Counted from the stretch's first letter, positions 46,384 to 59,452 are shown. The stretch is DNA of 64,000 nt from Serinus canaria (GCF_022539315.1 NC_066315.1:93306990-93370989), one strand, 5' to 3'. Notes: a model not told the origin generated them from the sequence alone. Numbers and translations: made by a program.

Positions 46384-46422
46384 ATCTCCATTCCCATTTT
46401 ACAGACAAAGGAAGCTGAAGCA
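46384..46422 (+). repeat. MIR/L2-like ancient repeat remnant
   Basis: 'TTCCCATTTTACAGACAAAG' followed by GAAGCTGAAGCA closely resembles the widely known 'CCCATTTTACAGATGAGGAA / ACTGAGGCA' block of MIR and related elements. These predate the amniote radiation and survive in small numbers in birds. The flanks no longer match clearly. Confidence 0.4.
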
Positions 46423-46449
46423 TCGTCCAGCACTGAAGCAATGCACTGG

Positions 46450-47770
46450 TCTGGCCAGCCTCGGGCCAAGAGCCACAAACACAACAGATACAGTGAGGCT
46501 TCCAAAGCCTCACCCTCAGGTAAGGCAATTCCTTTCCTGGGTACACTCAGTCAATCCTAAAGCTAGAGGAAGCAAGGCAGAAAAGCCATGAAATGTCAAA
46601 GGGAATTGTTCTGGGCTCAGACCTGGTGTGTTGGAGGGAATGCTTCCAGAATCACTTGTTCTGCTTTTGTAACTATCTTAAAAGGTAGAAAATGCTTCTG
46701 ATGCTCAAAGAATCAATCAGTGCACTTTGGGTTTCATCCATAATTTGCTTATAATGTGCAATCAATATTTTAGGTAAGATGAGGGTCCCACCGAGTGGTC
46801 AGAAGCCCAGAGACGTCCCAATGTCATGAGTCAATTTTGCCCCTCATGCACTAAGAGACCTGTCCTGCCACCATGGCCAAGTCACCTAAGCAATTTGTGT
46901 CCCTTCCCTGTGGAAGAAGGAGGGCTGTCAGCAGGGGCTAGGACAGCAGTGCTGAGGTTTACCCAGCCCGAGTGGCAAAGATGATGCAATACCAAGGACT
47001 GAAGCTTCACAAAGCAGACATCAGCATGCCTATCTTTGCTTCAGCCTTGCAGCATTTAAGCAGAACGTTGTCATGCCTTCTGTGTCAAGAGTGTAAAATT
47101 GTCATATTGAGGGGTAATGCAACGTGTCAATTTATTTTATAAAGATACCGTGTAGGCTTCTAATGTGATATAGGTATTACGTTATACAACAAAAAAGGAA
47201 TGACTGAAAAATGAATTTTCTGCCATATTAACTCTTTCTATGTAACAATAAAAAAAAAAATCATATTTGAGTCGAGAAATGTTCATCTAACCTGAAAACT
47301 TTGAGCTTTATTTTCATCTAGTTTGGAAAATTTGCTTCAATCTGACCTTCTGTATTATATTTTTTGCCACCCAGAACAATAGTTTGGTGGTCTCTGTCTG
47401 GTCTCCTGCCTTTGATGGAGTATCTCTGTCATTTCCAAGGATCCTGCAATGAGTAAATTAGCTTTATGAACCTGTTCTCAGCCTAAAAAGTTAAACCATC
47501 ATCAAATCAATGCAACGCTCTGATTTACTTGCCTTCTTTTTGTTTGCTTTTTGCCACTTTTTACAAAATGTTTTTTGTAATGCCTGTGTATGAGAAGATA
47601 TAGGCTGTAAAACTATTATATACTGAATTCTTCTCTGGATAGCTGTTTCTTTGTGGAGGAAGGATTTTGCGATCTGACATTCAGCAAAGTCATCTTCTAG
47701 TCTCCATTTCGTTGACTGGCCACAAATACATGTGGATCCACTTTGACTTTTGGACTTAGAGATGTAGAAA
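46450..47770. other. Intergenic or intronic sequence, no gene seen
   Basis: Unique sequence with no supportable gene or recognised repeat. The part around 47030-47180 is repeat-free and could be another conserved noncoding element, without direct support. Confidence 0.45.
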
Positions 47771-47808
47771 GCAAAGCACCTGTTTAAGTAATTTGCTGTA
47801 TCGGGGCC
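47771..47808 (+). repeat. Terminal fragment of an old palindromic MITE-like repeat
   Basis: GCAAAGCACCTGTTTAAGTA followed by ATTTGCTGTATCGGGGCC ends in the 'TTTGCTG.ATCGGGGCC' terminus of a palindromic repeat common in birds, turtles and crocodilians. Arms of that repeat read like 'GCAAAGCACTTAAG' and its complement. A fuller copy of the same family lies about 340 bases downstream. The name of the family is not certain from memory. Confidence 0.5.
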
Positions 47809-48089
47809 ACAGTGAACTGAATCATCAAAAATTTTATGTAAATACAGGTTTATAGCTTAGCAGAATGAACATGCTTAATATAAAACTGAACAAATAATTT
47901 ATTAAGTGAATCTCATCTCTCTTTGTGTTTGCTTTTGAAATAGCTCTGACCACATCTAGCTTTTTTTTAATATTTATTTGTTATTTGAATGAAGTCAGCA
48001 ACTACCTTTAACAGATTTCTTTTTCATTTTTTGGTTTGATTATTTACATTTGAGATTTATTGTTTGATGGGATACCTATTGAAAGGACT

Positions 48090-48283
48090 GGAAAGATTCC
48101 CATTGGCTTCAAAGGACAACGAATTGCGCCCGGAGCTCTGGTACAGCAAAGCATTTAGACATGTGTTTAAACATTGATGCTTTCAATGGGACTTGAGCAC
48201 ATGTTTAAGATAAAGCATGTGCTATGGCTTTGTTGCATAGGGAAGCACTTCAGCACATTCTTAAATGCTTTGCAGAACTGGCA
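48090..48283. repeat. Old palindromic MITE-like repeat copy
   Basis: Two outer arms, GCAAAGCATTTA at 48146-48157 and TAAATGCTTTGC at 48262-48273, are perfect 12-bp inverted repeats. Between them lie TCAATGGGACTTGAGCACAT, GTTTAAG and a second inner inverted pair, GCACATG and CATGTGC. A 'TTCCCATTGGCTTCAAAGG' and 'AATTGCGCCC' stretch to the left may be part of it or of a related element. The organisation is that of a decayed non-autonomous DNA transposon with long terminal inverted repeats. No transposase frame is present, and no target-site duplication was identified. Confidence 0.55.
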
Positions 48284-51200
48284 CTACAACTACCTCTGCT
48301 GCTAGTTACATTTTTTACTTTTATGGAGGAAAAGTAAAAGCAGTAGAAGGAGTTACTGTTACTTTGAGATAAAAATATATCCAGCCTTGAAAGGGTGGAT
48401 TTGCCCCTGTTTGTTCATAAGAAAGTTTACATACACTATGATCTATTTTGAAGAGTAGAATTTAAGGCTATCTTAATAGGAGATGAATGAATATTTTTCC
48501 ATCCCTTTTCAACAGTTTTAGTTTGGCATTTGTTTAAGGTGTTATTAATGTGCACATTCAAGTGAGTCTTCGATCCCTCAGTAGGTCTCCATCATGAAAT
48601 GCCTTCTTCAGCATGTAACAACTTCTGCCTACTACTCACCATCCACTTTTTGTTGTCTCCCTGTTATCACTTCAAATACTTTCCAGACAGTGAAGAAGGA
48701 ACAAGAATGCTCAAATAAATGTTGTCTTCTCTAACCATGTGCATTTTCATTAAGATTTTCTTAGCCCCTCACTCCCACGCACCTTTCCCCTGAAAGTGAG
48801 AGGAATGTGCCTCTGCCAACAATTTATCCTTCATTTGAACTAAATATCAGCCTAAACAGACAATCAGGAAATGCAAGATGCTGAGTCCTAAAAATTTGCT
48901 TCTTATTTTTTTCCTTTGGAGAACTGAGCCTGTACCAGATAAGATGAATGCCATCGTACTTCAGCTAAAACGTGAGCAGCCAGGAGCTACAGAAAGTATC
49001 AGTGAGTCCAAGGTTCAAAAACCTCATGCTTTTTCACAAATGAAGCAACCAAAGAGAAAGCTTCCCCAGAAAATGGGGGTGTTCATATTCCCCTGCTCAC
49101 AAAAACTCTGACAGAAATCCTGTGGAGTTCCAGAAGAGTAAAACTATACCAACCACAGATGAGTTTGTCTTTGAGCTTCAGTGAAGTGAACAGTGAATAT
49201 ATTTAACCAGTTCCAAACTCTCTTGGGCAGTTTTAATAGTCTTGACTATGCCTATGATGCAAATAGTGTAAGAATTATATTAAACAACCTTAAAGTGCAT
49301 TTGCTCTGTAACTGGAACATGTGGTTGTAATTCCTATTGACATATCCAGCCTAGCTGTAATAATTGTGCAGCCTGATGGAGTTGGAGCCCAGCTTGCCCT
49401 GGTGAAACATGCTGACATGGTCGAAGGTGAGCAGCCACTCTGCTCATGCCAGTATTGTAGCTAATTCATTTAAAATATGGCTTTAATATAATTATCTCAA
49501 ATACAACTCTAGGTGAAGATTGCAGAAAGGGGCAAACTTGAAACACGTCCACACAAAGTCATGCTCCTTTAATGATACTGATAAAAAAACACTTAAGAGT
49601 TGTCTCAAACCTAAAATCTAAAAAGAAAAAGAAAATATAATTGAAGAACCACTCATAGTCCAAGGCTAAATATATGAATATTAGGCCCAAAAGAACAGGA
49701 GACTAGGAAAGACAGAACATCACACAGGCCACCTCATGCTTTCAGGTACTTTCATCTTTGACTTTTTAAAATGTTTCTTCAAAGCATTATCTTTTGTAAG
49801 AAAAAACTTTTTTATTTGGTTATTGTTCTTCCCTGAGACTTCAGGGCTTATGGTCATTTAATCAATAAAATGGAAAGAGAAAACAGAAGCACAGATTTTG
49901 CCAAACTAAAAAGTATGAATAAGCAAAATATTTTTTCTCATAGTTACATACTCAGGAGAAGTTATGGAAACATTATGTTATTAAAATAGTTTCCTGTTTT
50001 CCCACCTCTTACTTTTAATCTTTCTCAGATGGTTTTAAACTTTTTTTGCCAAGTAACCTGAACAGCATCTCCTTGAGAAACCTTACCTGATCAAAATTAA
50101 AGGTTTCACAGCCAGTTCTGTTCTGACCACATTTGTGTTAATTTTTTCAGGACATGGGTTTCACCCTCTGCATGCTGTAGTGCAGTGAACAGGAGCCTAT
50201 GCCAACTCCTGAATCTCTGGCTATGTTCTGCAGGGCGTGAATGGCATTTGAAACCATCTCAGGTAAGGCTTTCTGGGATGACTTTGCTGCTTCTGTGTTG
50301 CAGGTATTAGTGGTTTAGAGTTAAGGCAGAAGACCCCTTCAGTATTCAGTAGAAATATTTTGAAGACAAAATAAATAAAAAAGAAAAAATAGAAAGGAGA
50401 CAAACAGGTAATTATTTGTAAAGGAAAAAACTATTGATTTTCCTTTTGATACATAGTTTAAATTATCCCTCAAGAAAAGTAGTAATGTATCTTTAAACAG
50501 ATTTATTACTTATAACAGTAAAAAAGAGTGGCTTATTTAACTTCAATGCCATTATTGTTTTCATTTGATACAGAGATGGAACACAAATGCAGACACTGGA
50601 GAGGAAGTTTGATTTGGGGATCAAAAAGATTCAAGGAAATTTGAGGTCCCAGAAAAGTCTAGGACTCATCCACAGCTTTCATTTTTTCTCCCACTTTCCA
50701 GTTTTCAGTTCCCCAGCTCCCCATCCTTCCTGTCTGTGCATCCAAGAAGACTCCTTTATTGCACAGCTTCAACCCTTCCTTGGAAGGAAATGTTTTGCTG
50801 CACAGGTGTCCAGTACAAGATGTACACACTGTTATCTACTCAAAGTTGTCTTATATACACTCAGATATGAAGGCAAAGGAAATCCATCAAATAAAATCCA
50901 AAATTACACTATTACCATAGAATAATGATTTGTTGTTGGGACTTCACACTGATACTTTTCTACCAATCTGCTGCTTTTGCAGGTTTTTATTTTCCCCTGG
51001 CATTCCTAATAGTTCATCTGTAAAGGTAGTCCATAAACCATTCTTATGCACAAGGAAAGTTAAAGGCAAAATTACAGTGTGTTACAGTATAAAAAACCCT
51101 GCAAATGGCTATGATTTTCCAAAGTATAACCAGGTGTTTGGCTGGCTAGCTGGCTGACTGGACGGATGGATGACAAAAGAGAAACTCTGCATAGTGTCAT

Positions 51201-52420
51201 TGCCAGTGAAACTTAGACAGACTCTGTTTCTCGCCTTTGAGCTCCAGGTTCAGATTTACCTGTACTTGTTGAAGGGCAAGACAGAATTTTACCAGGACAA
51301 GACACTCCATCATGATTCTGCATTCCCAGCATTATCTCCTCCCACCTTTTCCTGAGTCTGTTCTCTGAAGTCAAATGACATAGATGCATTCACTCTTCAA
51401 GCAGTCTTTGGTGGGAGTACTCACTGGCCTCTCTTTCTTCTGTCTGGGACATATGTGCATAAACTCTGTGGGACCCTGGTCCCTCAAACCCTCAATATCA
51501 GTTTGAGAAGGTAGGAAGTGCATTCAGGAGTTTTTAGAGAAAATCTGACTGACACTCAGCTCACATAGAATGAGTCTGGTCTCTTCTTCTCAGGAATACC
51601 AGGAAAAAGACAAGAGTCTGCATCACTGGAAATGCTGTCTCTTGTGGTGATAAGGAAAGGCTTAAGAAAGCGACCATGACTTTTACCAGTCTCTTGCAAG
51701 AGAAACAGCAAAACACACATGAAGATAATTCTCTTTGAAATAATTTCTTTGTGCTTGAATGGCAATTGGGCAGAAAAAGAGTGATACACACAGATTAGGT
51801 CACAAATACTTGTTCTGGGAGATTACAAGCGTATCACAAAGCGATATTACTGGTATCCTGTGATATCCCTGTGGGGTGTAATGCAATGTACAAAACACAA
51901 TGGCAGTAAGGGACTTAGAGTGTTTGAAGACTATATAGCCAAAAGCTGGCTCCAGCCAGTCAATGTGATGATAATGTGTAAATACTTATACATGCATACA
52001 TGCATGGATGAGCAGCAGTGATGTGCGATTGTATGTCAGCTATTGCACTGGGACCTTTGGACAAGATGGAAGATACAAGCACCATTGCTGGAGCAGAGAA
52101 GACAGGAGGAAGATTATTTATGTGCTATTGTAAGGGGCCATGACAACATCATTGTGTAGAACACAGGATGAAATAACAATTCTAGCTCTTATTCTCTCTC
52201 ATACTCAAGGACCTTCATGCACACTTGCACTTTCTTGACATCTGCAGAAAGCAAAGGCAAAGGCAGAAAAACAGTGTGTAGACAGCTATAGAAAATAAGG
52301 ACTCCTTGTTCAAAAAACCCAAAAAAGTTGAATATTCTGTCCTATTGTTTTACACACACTGAGACAAATACCAAGTGCAACTTATAAAATGGTTTGTAAT
52401 GATTTAGAGTTTTTCTCTTT

Positions 52421-52446
52421 CAAAAAGAAAAAAAGAAAAAAAAAAG
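52421..52446 (+). repeat. A-rich tract
   Basis: Nearly pure A with G interruptions of AAAAG type. Simple repeat. Confidence 0.7.
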
Positions 52447-52986
52447 TGTTCTTCTTTCAAAAGAATACTAATCGAAATTGTACACCACCTCACCTCCAAG
52501 AAGAAGCAAGAGAAAGGTTAGACAAAAAGCATCTGTGGTTTCCCTTTGGCCTCTTGTGATTGCAGTGCTTGTGTCCTAGCCATGCCAGTGATTCAGAAGA
52601 GGTCAGAATTCACCCTGTTTCACTTTTCCAAACCATATCAAGCAGTCTTCAGTCACCAAGGAGGGTCTGACCCAGATTTTGTCTCTTTCTTCTTAGCTCT
52701 TTCCCTGTACCTTTTGAGCATCTACTTCCCCAGGCCAACTTCCTAAGCCTCATCGTCTCCCTCTCATGTGCCAAAACAATCTTATTGCTTTCAGGTCTTT
52801 TACTCCCTTTGATCTCTTTTTCTCTATGGACATATTGCCCTTCTCTTTCTTTTCTCCCAGAACCCCACTTCTCCTTTCCTGTAGATCCTCCAGGTTGATT
52901 TCTTCCTTAGCCTTCTATTCCCTCAGGTTTTTCCCATATTATAGACACAAGACCCAACTCTTTATTACAAATCTTTCCCTTAGTAA

Positions 52987-53006
52987 GGGTGGGGGAGGGA
53001 ACAGGG
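52987..53006 (+). other. G-quadruplex motif on the plus strand
   Basis: Four G runs (52987-52989, 52991-52995, 52997-52999, 53004-53006) have loops of 1, 1 and 4 bases. This fits the standard quadruplex rule, and the short loops favour stability. No gene or promoter is visible next to it. Confidence 0.6.
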
Positions 53007-53584
53007 AGAAGGTCTTCAGCTTTTCCAAATGTTGTATTGTTGGGAATACTTTCCTTATTGTGCCTGTCTAAAATGTAGTTTATACAGGTGGCAGAATGAA
53101 ATGTGCCATCTCGTAATTAGTCCCACATGCACTGCAGGCAATTTATCATCAAAACAATCAGCAGTCACCATTTGATTCAGTGAATACCAGAGATTATCAG
53201 AAAATTGAGCCCAGGGAGAGGAAAAAAGATAGCACACTTTGGCTTTTATAAATTTTTTCTCCTTTCTTTTTCCCCCCAAAAATATCACTTTCCCTCTAAA
53301 GTAGTGACCAACACAAATGACTTCATAATAAATAGATTCACAGAAGAGCTGTTGTGTTGGCCTTTGCAACTTTTCTCTCTCTCTGAATTTGTTGTATTGG
53401 ACTTTCTTGTGTACTTAATAAACTGCTTCAATAACAGCAATCAGCACAAATGTGCTACTGGTGAAGAGGGTGTTCTTTATCTTAGATGAGCACGGCTGCT
53501 GCTCTTTTTAGTGATGGCAAGACAGATTGTTTTGTCTCTTTTGTGCAAGAAAATGTGCATGGCAAACTCTGGACACTCATTCCT

Positions 53585-53586
<2 letters not shown>

Positions 53587-53636
<50 letters not shown>
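53587..53636. repeat. (AC)25 microsatellite
   Basis: Fifty bases of uninterrupted AC make this the longest pure repeat of the window. It is very likely polymorphic in length and able to adopt Z-DNA. Open frames across it are artefacts of the TH/CV dipeptide repeat. Confidence 0.98.
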
Positions 53637-53638
<2 letters not shown>

Positions 53639-54684
53639 ATATATTCAAGCACATGCACGGTCACACATGGACATAGCCAGAGGTGTTAAATGCCTCAGGC
53701 AAAAAGAGGTGTGAAGACATTTCCCCACAAGATAACTTAGGATTATTAAAGTGTCATTTACTGCTAGTACTTTTGATGTAGAAACACAGTATTTAATGCA
53801 AAAACAGGATGCAGGATGACATCCAGCTCAGAGGAACTGCTGAAATCCCTGCATCAGAGTAATCAGGGTACAGAAGAGAAATGTCTGCAGGGAGAGACAG
53901 CAGTAGACCCAAGGCCCTGCTTGAGGGCATGTCTACCTCTACCCTAAATGCACGAAGTGTGGATATATTTTATCTTCTTGAAGGGCTATGCAAGAATGTT
54001 CAGTGACATGGGGCCTGCTTGCCCTATGTCATTAAGCCATTCACTGGAGGGCATAGCCCCCAGGGTGGTCACCAGCAGACTGAAGTTCCCTGATGTTTTT
54101 GGGAGTTTTTTGCTACACACCAGCTTCAGAAAAAAATAGTGGGAAAACCAATAAACTTTTCTCTTACAGTCTCTCCCAATAACTGCTCAGTGTTTCCCCT
54201 TCAGTACTTAAATAGCTGCAACTCTTCCCAGCCCCAGCCTCTTGCAACCCTTCCTTGTACCAAGTACTGCAAGACAGCCTTTAAAAATTCTTCCACCACA
54301 TGTTACAAACTGATCATTACAGTCTATGAGTCAAAACGAGTTTACTTTTTAAACAAACGATGTGTCAATAAGACAAATGTTCCAGTGTTAACTTCAATTA
54401 CCATAGACATTCCTGGTGATGAAGAGTGTTTGATCTATTGCTACTTCTTCAGGGCAACTTCCTTTTGCAAGAAAGGCTTGTATTGCTGTGTTCTCTCTAT
54501 CCTCTGCTTCCATTCTATCAATGTTCCTTTTGTTTCAGAGGCTCTTCAGTTAAATTAATATACTGATCAAAGGCAGAGAATTGAGTTCAGGCTGGGCTTA
54601 GTAAATCTAGAGTTGCTTGAAAGATAAATTGCACTGCTAGAATGCATCCTTTGAGGTGAAGTTTTACAACAGGTAGATAGGTGA

Positions 54685-54720
54685 AGGTCATGTTATTTTA
54701 GCCACAGTATAACATGACCT
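54685..54720. repeat. Perfect 12-bp inverted repeat with nuclear-receptor half-sites
   Basis: AGGTCATGTTAT (54685-54696) and ATAACATGACCT (54709-54720) pair perfectly around a 12-base loop. Each arm begins or ends with the consensus AGGTCA nuclear-receptor half-site, here inverted with wide spacing. It may be a chance foldback or a transposon remnant. Receptor binding is only a possibility. Confidence 0.85.
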
Positions 54721-55984
54721 AAGTGATTGTTTCAAAATAGTCCAATGTTTTACTACTGCACTGTTGAACATCAGCTGTGTTATACACTAACCAGAAGCTA
54801 ATATGTCCTGCGTATTCTGCTATTTAACATAAAATACCAAATGTAAACAAAATATTTCTCTATCCCTATCCTACTTTGGACAGTGAAAATCATCTGTGAT
54901 GGTCCTAGACTGAATTTGCTGTATAAAGGTCTTTAAGCACAGGACATGGCAAACACAAAATCACACACAGAGGAAGTTCAAAGAAACTTGACTTACTCCC
55001 CTTCATTAAAACACTTCTTTCAGAGTCGACATGAAAACAGCAGTTCTTGCCTCGCTCTTCGATGAAGCATTCTTTGGCTTTACATGTGCAGCACACAGCA
55101 AAGTGCTGTCATTTGCAGCTGAGAGTTTACCCCACATTTTGAGTAGTCCTGCTACTGCAGACAGCAGAGAGGTCTTGAGCAACATCCATCCTCCTCCCCA
55201 TCTGAGCAGAAGCTGGACAATCCTCCTTGTGGACACACGTAGGGTTTTGCTCATAAGGCACAAAAATTTTTGGCTCACGTGGAAGTTACTCTACCATGTG
55301 ACACATGGACAGACATTTGCAGCTCCTAAGTCAGGGTGGTTCCAAAGGAAGGTCTCAAATCCACATAATGTGCCCTATTGTAGCCAAACAATAGGCTTCC
55401 AATAATAAATTAAAGGACATTTGAGAAAAGCCTCATTTTTAACAGCTTTGTAACCTCCTTATATCTAGCTGTGCCAATAAAGGCATAAGAAAAAGAATGA
55501 GTGTAGGTGCCCAGTTCCCAGCTGTAACTAACAGACCATGGAGACTGTGGAGGTGGGTGGCTGCCCTGCTGTTTACAAATCAGCACTGGTGGGCTTTTAA
55601 CACTGGAAGCAATCGTACTTCACCAATGTCATCACTTAACAATATAATATGACAGCATGTATAGAACCGATTAGCATAAATCAACATAATACCCACTTTG
55701 CAGCATTAGTATTGAAAACTTTCATCCTCAAGTAGTGGGGAGGACACAATACGTGATGAATTGTAATGATTTTTCTCAAGTGCTCTCACATGGCAGAGTA
55801 TGTTTGCACAGTGTGTGCATGTGAGTCTGCACACACATGTATTTTAAGAATATGCATAATACTGTAAGTTACAGCATTAGTTTCTGACAATAACATTCCA
55901 ATATTTCTGTGACCTTTTCTTAGACTTAAAAAAAAGAGACAAATTTGCAGAAGCTGCCACATGGGGAAGAGTGGAATGAAAGAG

Positions 55985-56024
55985 GTGTGTGTCTGTGTCT
56001 GTGTGTCTGTGTCTGTGTGTATAT
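55985..56024. repeat. (TGTGTC)n / TG-rich microsatellite
   Basis: Forty bases built of TGTGTC and TGTG units form an interrupted microsatellite. Confidence 0.85.
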
Positions 56025-59000
56025 GTATTTAGTCATTTTGATTTCAAAGTACATCGACCTGTCTTTCTTTGTCCAAAGGGTCATCATGCATAGAGTCATA
56101 TAAATAGAGACTGCTTAAAAATATAACTTGAGGTCACTCAGACTCCTAGGTTTGAATTATAGATAAACATATTTCAAAGTGTAAACTTTGGATGTGAGGT
56201 ACAGGGGAGAACAACCTTACATGCCACTTCCATCAATTTTGATAGAGTAGTTTCAATTTTCAGTGTAATAATTCAAAGGTCTTGTGGCTTTTTGACAATG
56301 CTGAGCTCAGTTTCTTCCTCCTTATTCTCTGTCCTTCCCTCCAGTGCTTTTTGCACATTCTGATCATTACCTATTTCAAACCCGAATGCTTAAATACATC
56401 CAAGTGTATTTTTGAGAGGTCTTCCAATGTCTTCACTTTAGGCAGCCTTTTCTGAACAAGACATGTCTTTGGGGTTAAGATGGCATGCACATTTGGAGAT
56501 GGCAGGCAAAGTACAAATAAAGGAAATGTACTGTGCAGGATACAACAGGAATTCTTCTCCTAGCGGAGAAGTCCTAGCAGAAAAGTCTATAAATTCTCTA
56601 CACTCCACAGCAGGTCAGGATAGTTAATTCTCCATTCCTTTACTTACTAATCATGACACAGAAAACCCGAGGAAGATCTTCATGAGTGGTGCTCTAGTCA
56701 CCCTCCACTGCACTTCCCTAAGGTGACACCCTGTTACCCAGCAGAAAGCTTACCACAGGCCTTGCTTGCCACCATATGGCATCGTATCTCTGCACTCACC
56801 CTTTCAATCATATTAATGCCAATAATGCAACAATCTTTTTCTTTTATAAAGGTCTTAACCTGGCTTGTGCATTAATTTAGTCTGCCAAGTTATTTATGCA
56901 CCCATAAAAATGCAGACTAGGCATCCTTACAAGCTCAGGCACATCCCATTAATGCTGATCTGAAAGAGTTCTGAGCTCACCGTTACAGGTCCTTGATAGC
57001 ATTGGCCCATTACTGAATGTTTTCTAGGGGCCAGAGGTGAACAAGCTGATTCCAAGGGATATCCATCTGTGTCTTCCAGCTTAACCTAAACTCTATTCTA
57101 TTGTATAGAATTTTATTCTATTCCCATTGGACAGACTCACTCTTCTCTTGCTGCATCCAGACAATCTTGTAGCATTTCCAGACTGATGAAAACAAACAAT
57201 GCTGATGTATGTCCAAACACTTCTGCTGTGGTATTTCCAACCTAATTCAGCTACCGTTTCAGTGAGCGTTGGGAATGTAAAGTACTGCTCTGAAATGAAA
57301 CTGTATTCACAAGCTTTTCTTGGACATTTTGGCAACACCTGATCTGAAAACACTGAAAGTTTTGTCCCAGTGAAGCCTGGAAGATTAGGCTGCATGTGTT
57401 ACTCCAATAATAACACCAAAGTAAGGAGTATTATTAAGAGGCAGTTTAATTTTTGAACATATCATGTAACACACTGTGAAAGTAGCACAAGGTCAAGGAA
57501 AACATCTATTATTTAATTTGACTTGGAGCCAAACTAGTGGTGATGTTGAAGACCACACTTCCCACTCTGAATGGAACTTCATTTATTCAGTTCTTGCAAC
57601 TTCATCAAAACTTTCCACTCACTCTACCTCCATCTGTCTCTTTCTTAGCAAATACATCACAATCTCTGAAGGTCCTCACATCTCATTCTTTATTCCTCTG
57701 CCAGATAAATGAGGAACATTCTTTACTCCTCTATAAGCTACATTTTTTGTTTCCATTTCTGCCCTCAGCTGAATATTAACAGCTTCAGGAAAGTCAAAGC
57801 AGGAGAGATAACAGCAGAACCTCATCTTAGAAATCAATGTCATTGTCATCTAAACTCTTCTTCCCAGACAGCATTGCCCCTCCTTTCTTGTACAATAAGA
57901 TGGTGATTTCACATCAAAGGTAACCATGACAGCATCATGGCAGACATATTAGTTTGGTAGGTGGGTTAAAGCAGCTCTTCAGCACTGTATGCCTGTTAAC
58001 GTTATTATCCACAGACTCAAAGAAATCACTATTTCAGTCATTAAAAAGCTACATGTGAATGCAAGATTTACTAAGCCTGAGTGGATGTGATCAATAATTT
58101 AAATATTACTGGATAACAAGTAAAGAAAACTAAAATAACAGCTTTGGTTTCAGGATATATGTAGCTGTCCTATGAACGTAAATATATTAAAACTTTTCTG
58201 CTACATTTTATGGCTCTATATAAATATCAAAATAGGTTTATAAGTTGAAAGGAGAACATGCCAATTCTAAAATCATCACTCACAGCACTTCAGTTTATGC
58301 AGTTAAATTTCCCAGCTAACAGCATTCTGCAGGCAGTTGCTCTCCTGCCCAGGAGGCAAACTGCACATCTGTCTTTCCAATACTCATGGTAAATAACATC
58401 AGTCAGGAAATGCAGGCTTGCCAGAGCACATTCAATGACACTAGGGGTAAGGGGACTCATCACAGCCAGTAGGTGCAACACAACCTCTGTCGGGTAGAGC
58501 AGAGGGTACTCACACAAGACAAATGTCTACATAAGGGTGTCTTTGCATTGCTGCCTTTTTCTGCTTCCCTTGGCATTCTGATCTTCTGTTTCCATGCTTT
58601 TACCTGACCAACATCCTCAGACAAAGGTCCTGTCTTTGTCTCCCCATTTCTGCATGAAAAGGTCAATATGGAGAATGGTCACTTTGCATCCTGTACTGAA
58701 CAGACCCCCTATCTCTGGCACCAGAAGTTAGGTTGAGTGCAATGAGGTCCCCATTATAAAACACTATAAAACCAATGTCTTCATTGTATTTGAAATGTGC
58801 TTAAAATGGAACCTCTTGTGAGAAAATTTTATGAGTACCACAACACCCTGGCAATGGGATCCATTTATTGGCACCTTCCCAACTGCAGTAAACTGGAGTT
58901 TAACCCCCAATGACTGTGTAAGACTCCAAGGTGGTTTGATTAAAGGTTTCTGTGAAACACACTATGAAGGTCTGCAGGTGTCCTCTCAAGGCCAAGAGGA

Positions 59001-59409
59001 AGCTGGGTCCCATTTTTTTCCCAGATATTTGTTTCTTATGAAATCAGTTTATAATGAAGGCATCAGTGGAAAAGGAAGTGAAAAATTTTATGAACTTCTG
59101 CTCTTTCCTACCTTTTACTCTGTTTGTATTTTTCTTGGGGATATGGCTCTTGGACAATATGCAAGGCAAGTTTGGCTTAATCTGTACAGCTTTATTTTTG
59201 CATTATCCAGCGTCATTCATTTGCCATCAAGAGATTTCACTCAGATAACATAGATAAAGTCACAGCAGAATTATACTGGCATACAAACCCAACTTTTTAT
59301 TAAAAAAATATACTCCTCCATCCCACAACCTTCCCTAAATCCTAAAGAGCAAGACCAGAACAAATTATAAGGAATCAAATTTGATAAAGCCTTTCTTTGA
59401 CAGCACCTT

Positions 59410-59452
59410 ACTACTCAGTACCACTCAGTACCATCTCAGTACTCAATACCAT
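59410..59452. repeat. Short degenerate minisatellite, about 10-base unit
   Basis: Roughly four copies of an ACTCAGTACC-like unit lie head to tail, two of them exact and the rest with small changes. Confidence 0.75.

Larger units (their letters stand above)
48300..53580. other. Intergenic or intronic sequence, no gene seen
   Basis: AT-rich unique sequence. Simple features only: a CTGG/GATG-rich tetranucleotide stretch at 51138-51172, an A-rich tract at 52421-52446, a G-quadruplex motif at 52987-53006 and long pyrimidine-rich stretches near 52780-52950. The longest open frames (101-112 codons) have no domain. Confidence 0.5.

Noticed and set aside
53482..53714. Frames encoding long TH or CV dipeptide runs
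   Set aside because: They are translations of the (AC)25 microsatellite.
55031..55405. 124-codon frame overlapping a 90-codon frame on the other strand
   Set aside because: Mutually exclusive frames on opposite strands with no domain or context.
58831..59253. 140-codon ATG frame
   Set aside because: No recognisable domain, a second frame overlaps it, and no splice or promoter context supports it. Its length is within chance for AT-rich DNA over 64 kb.
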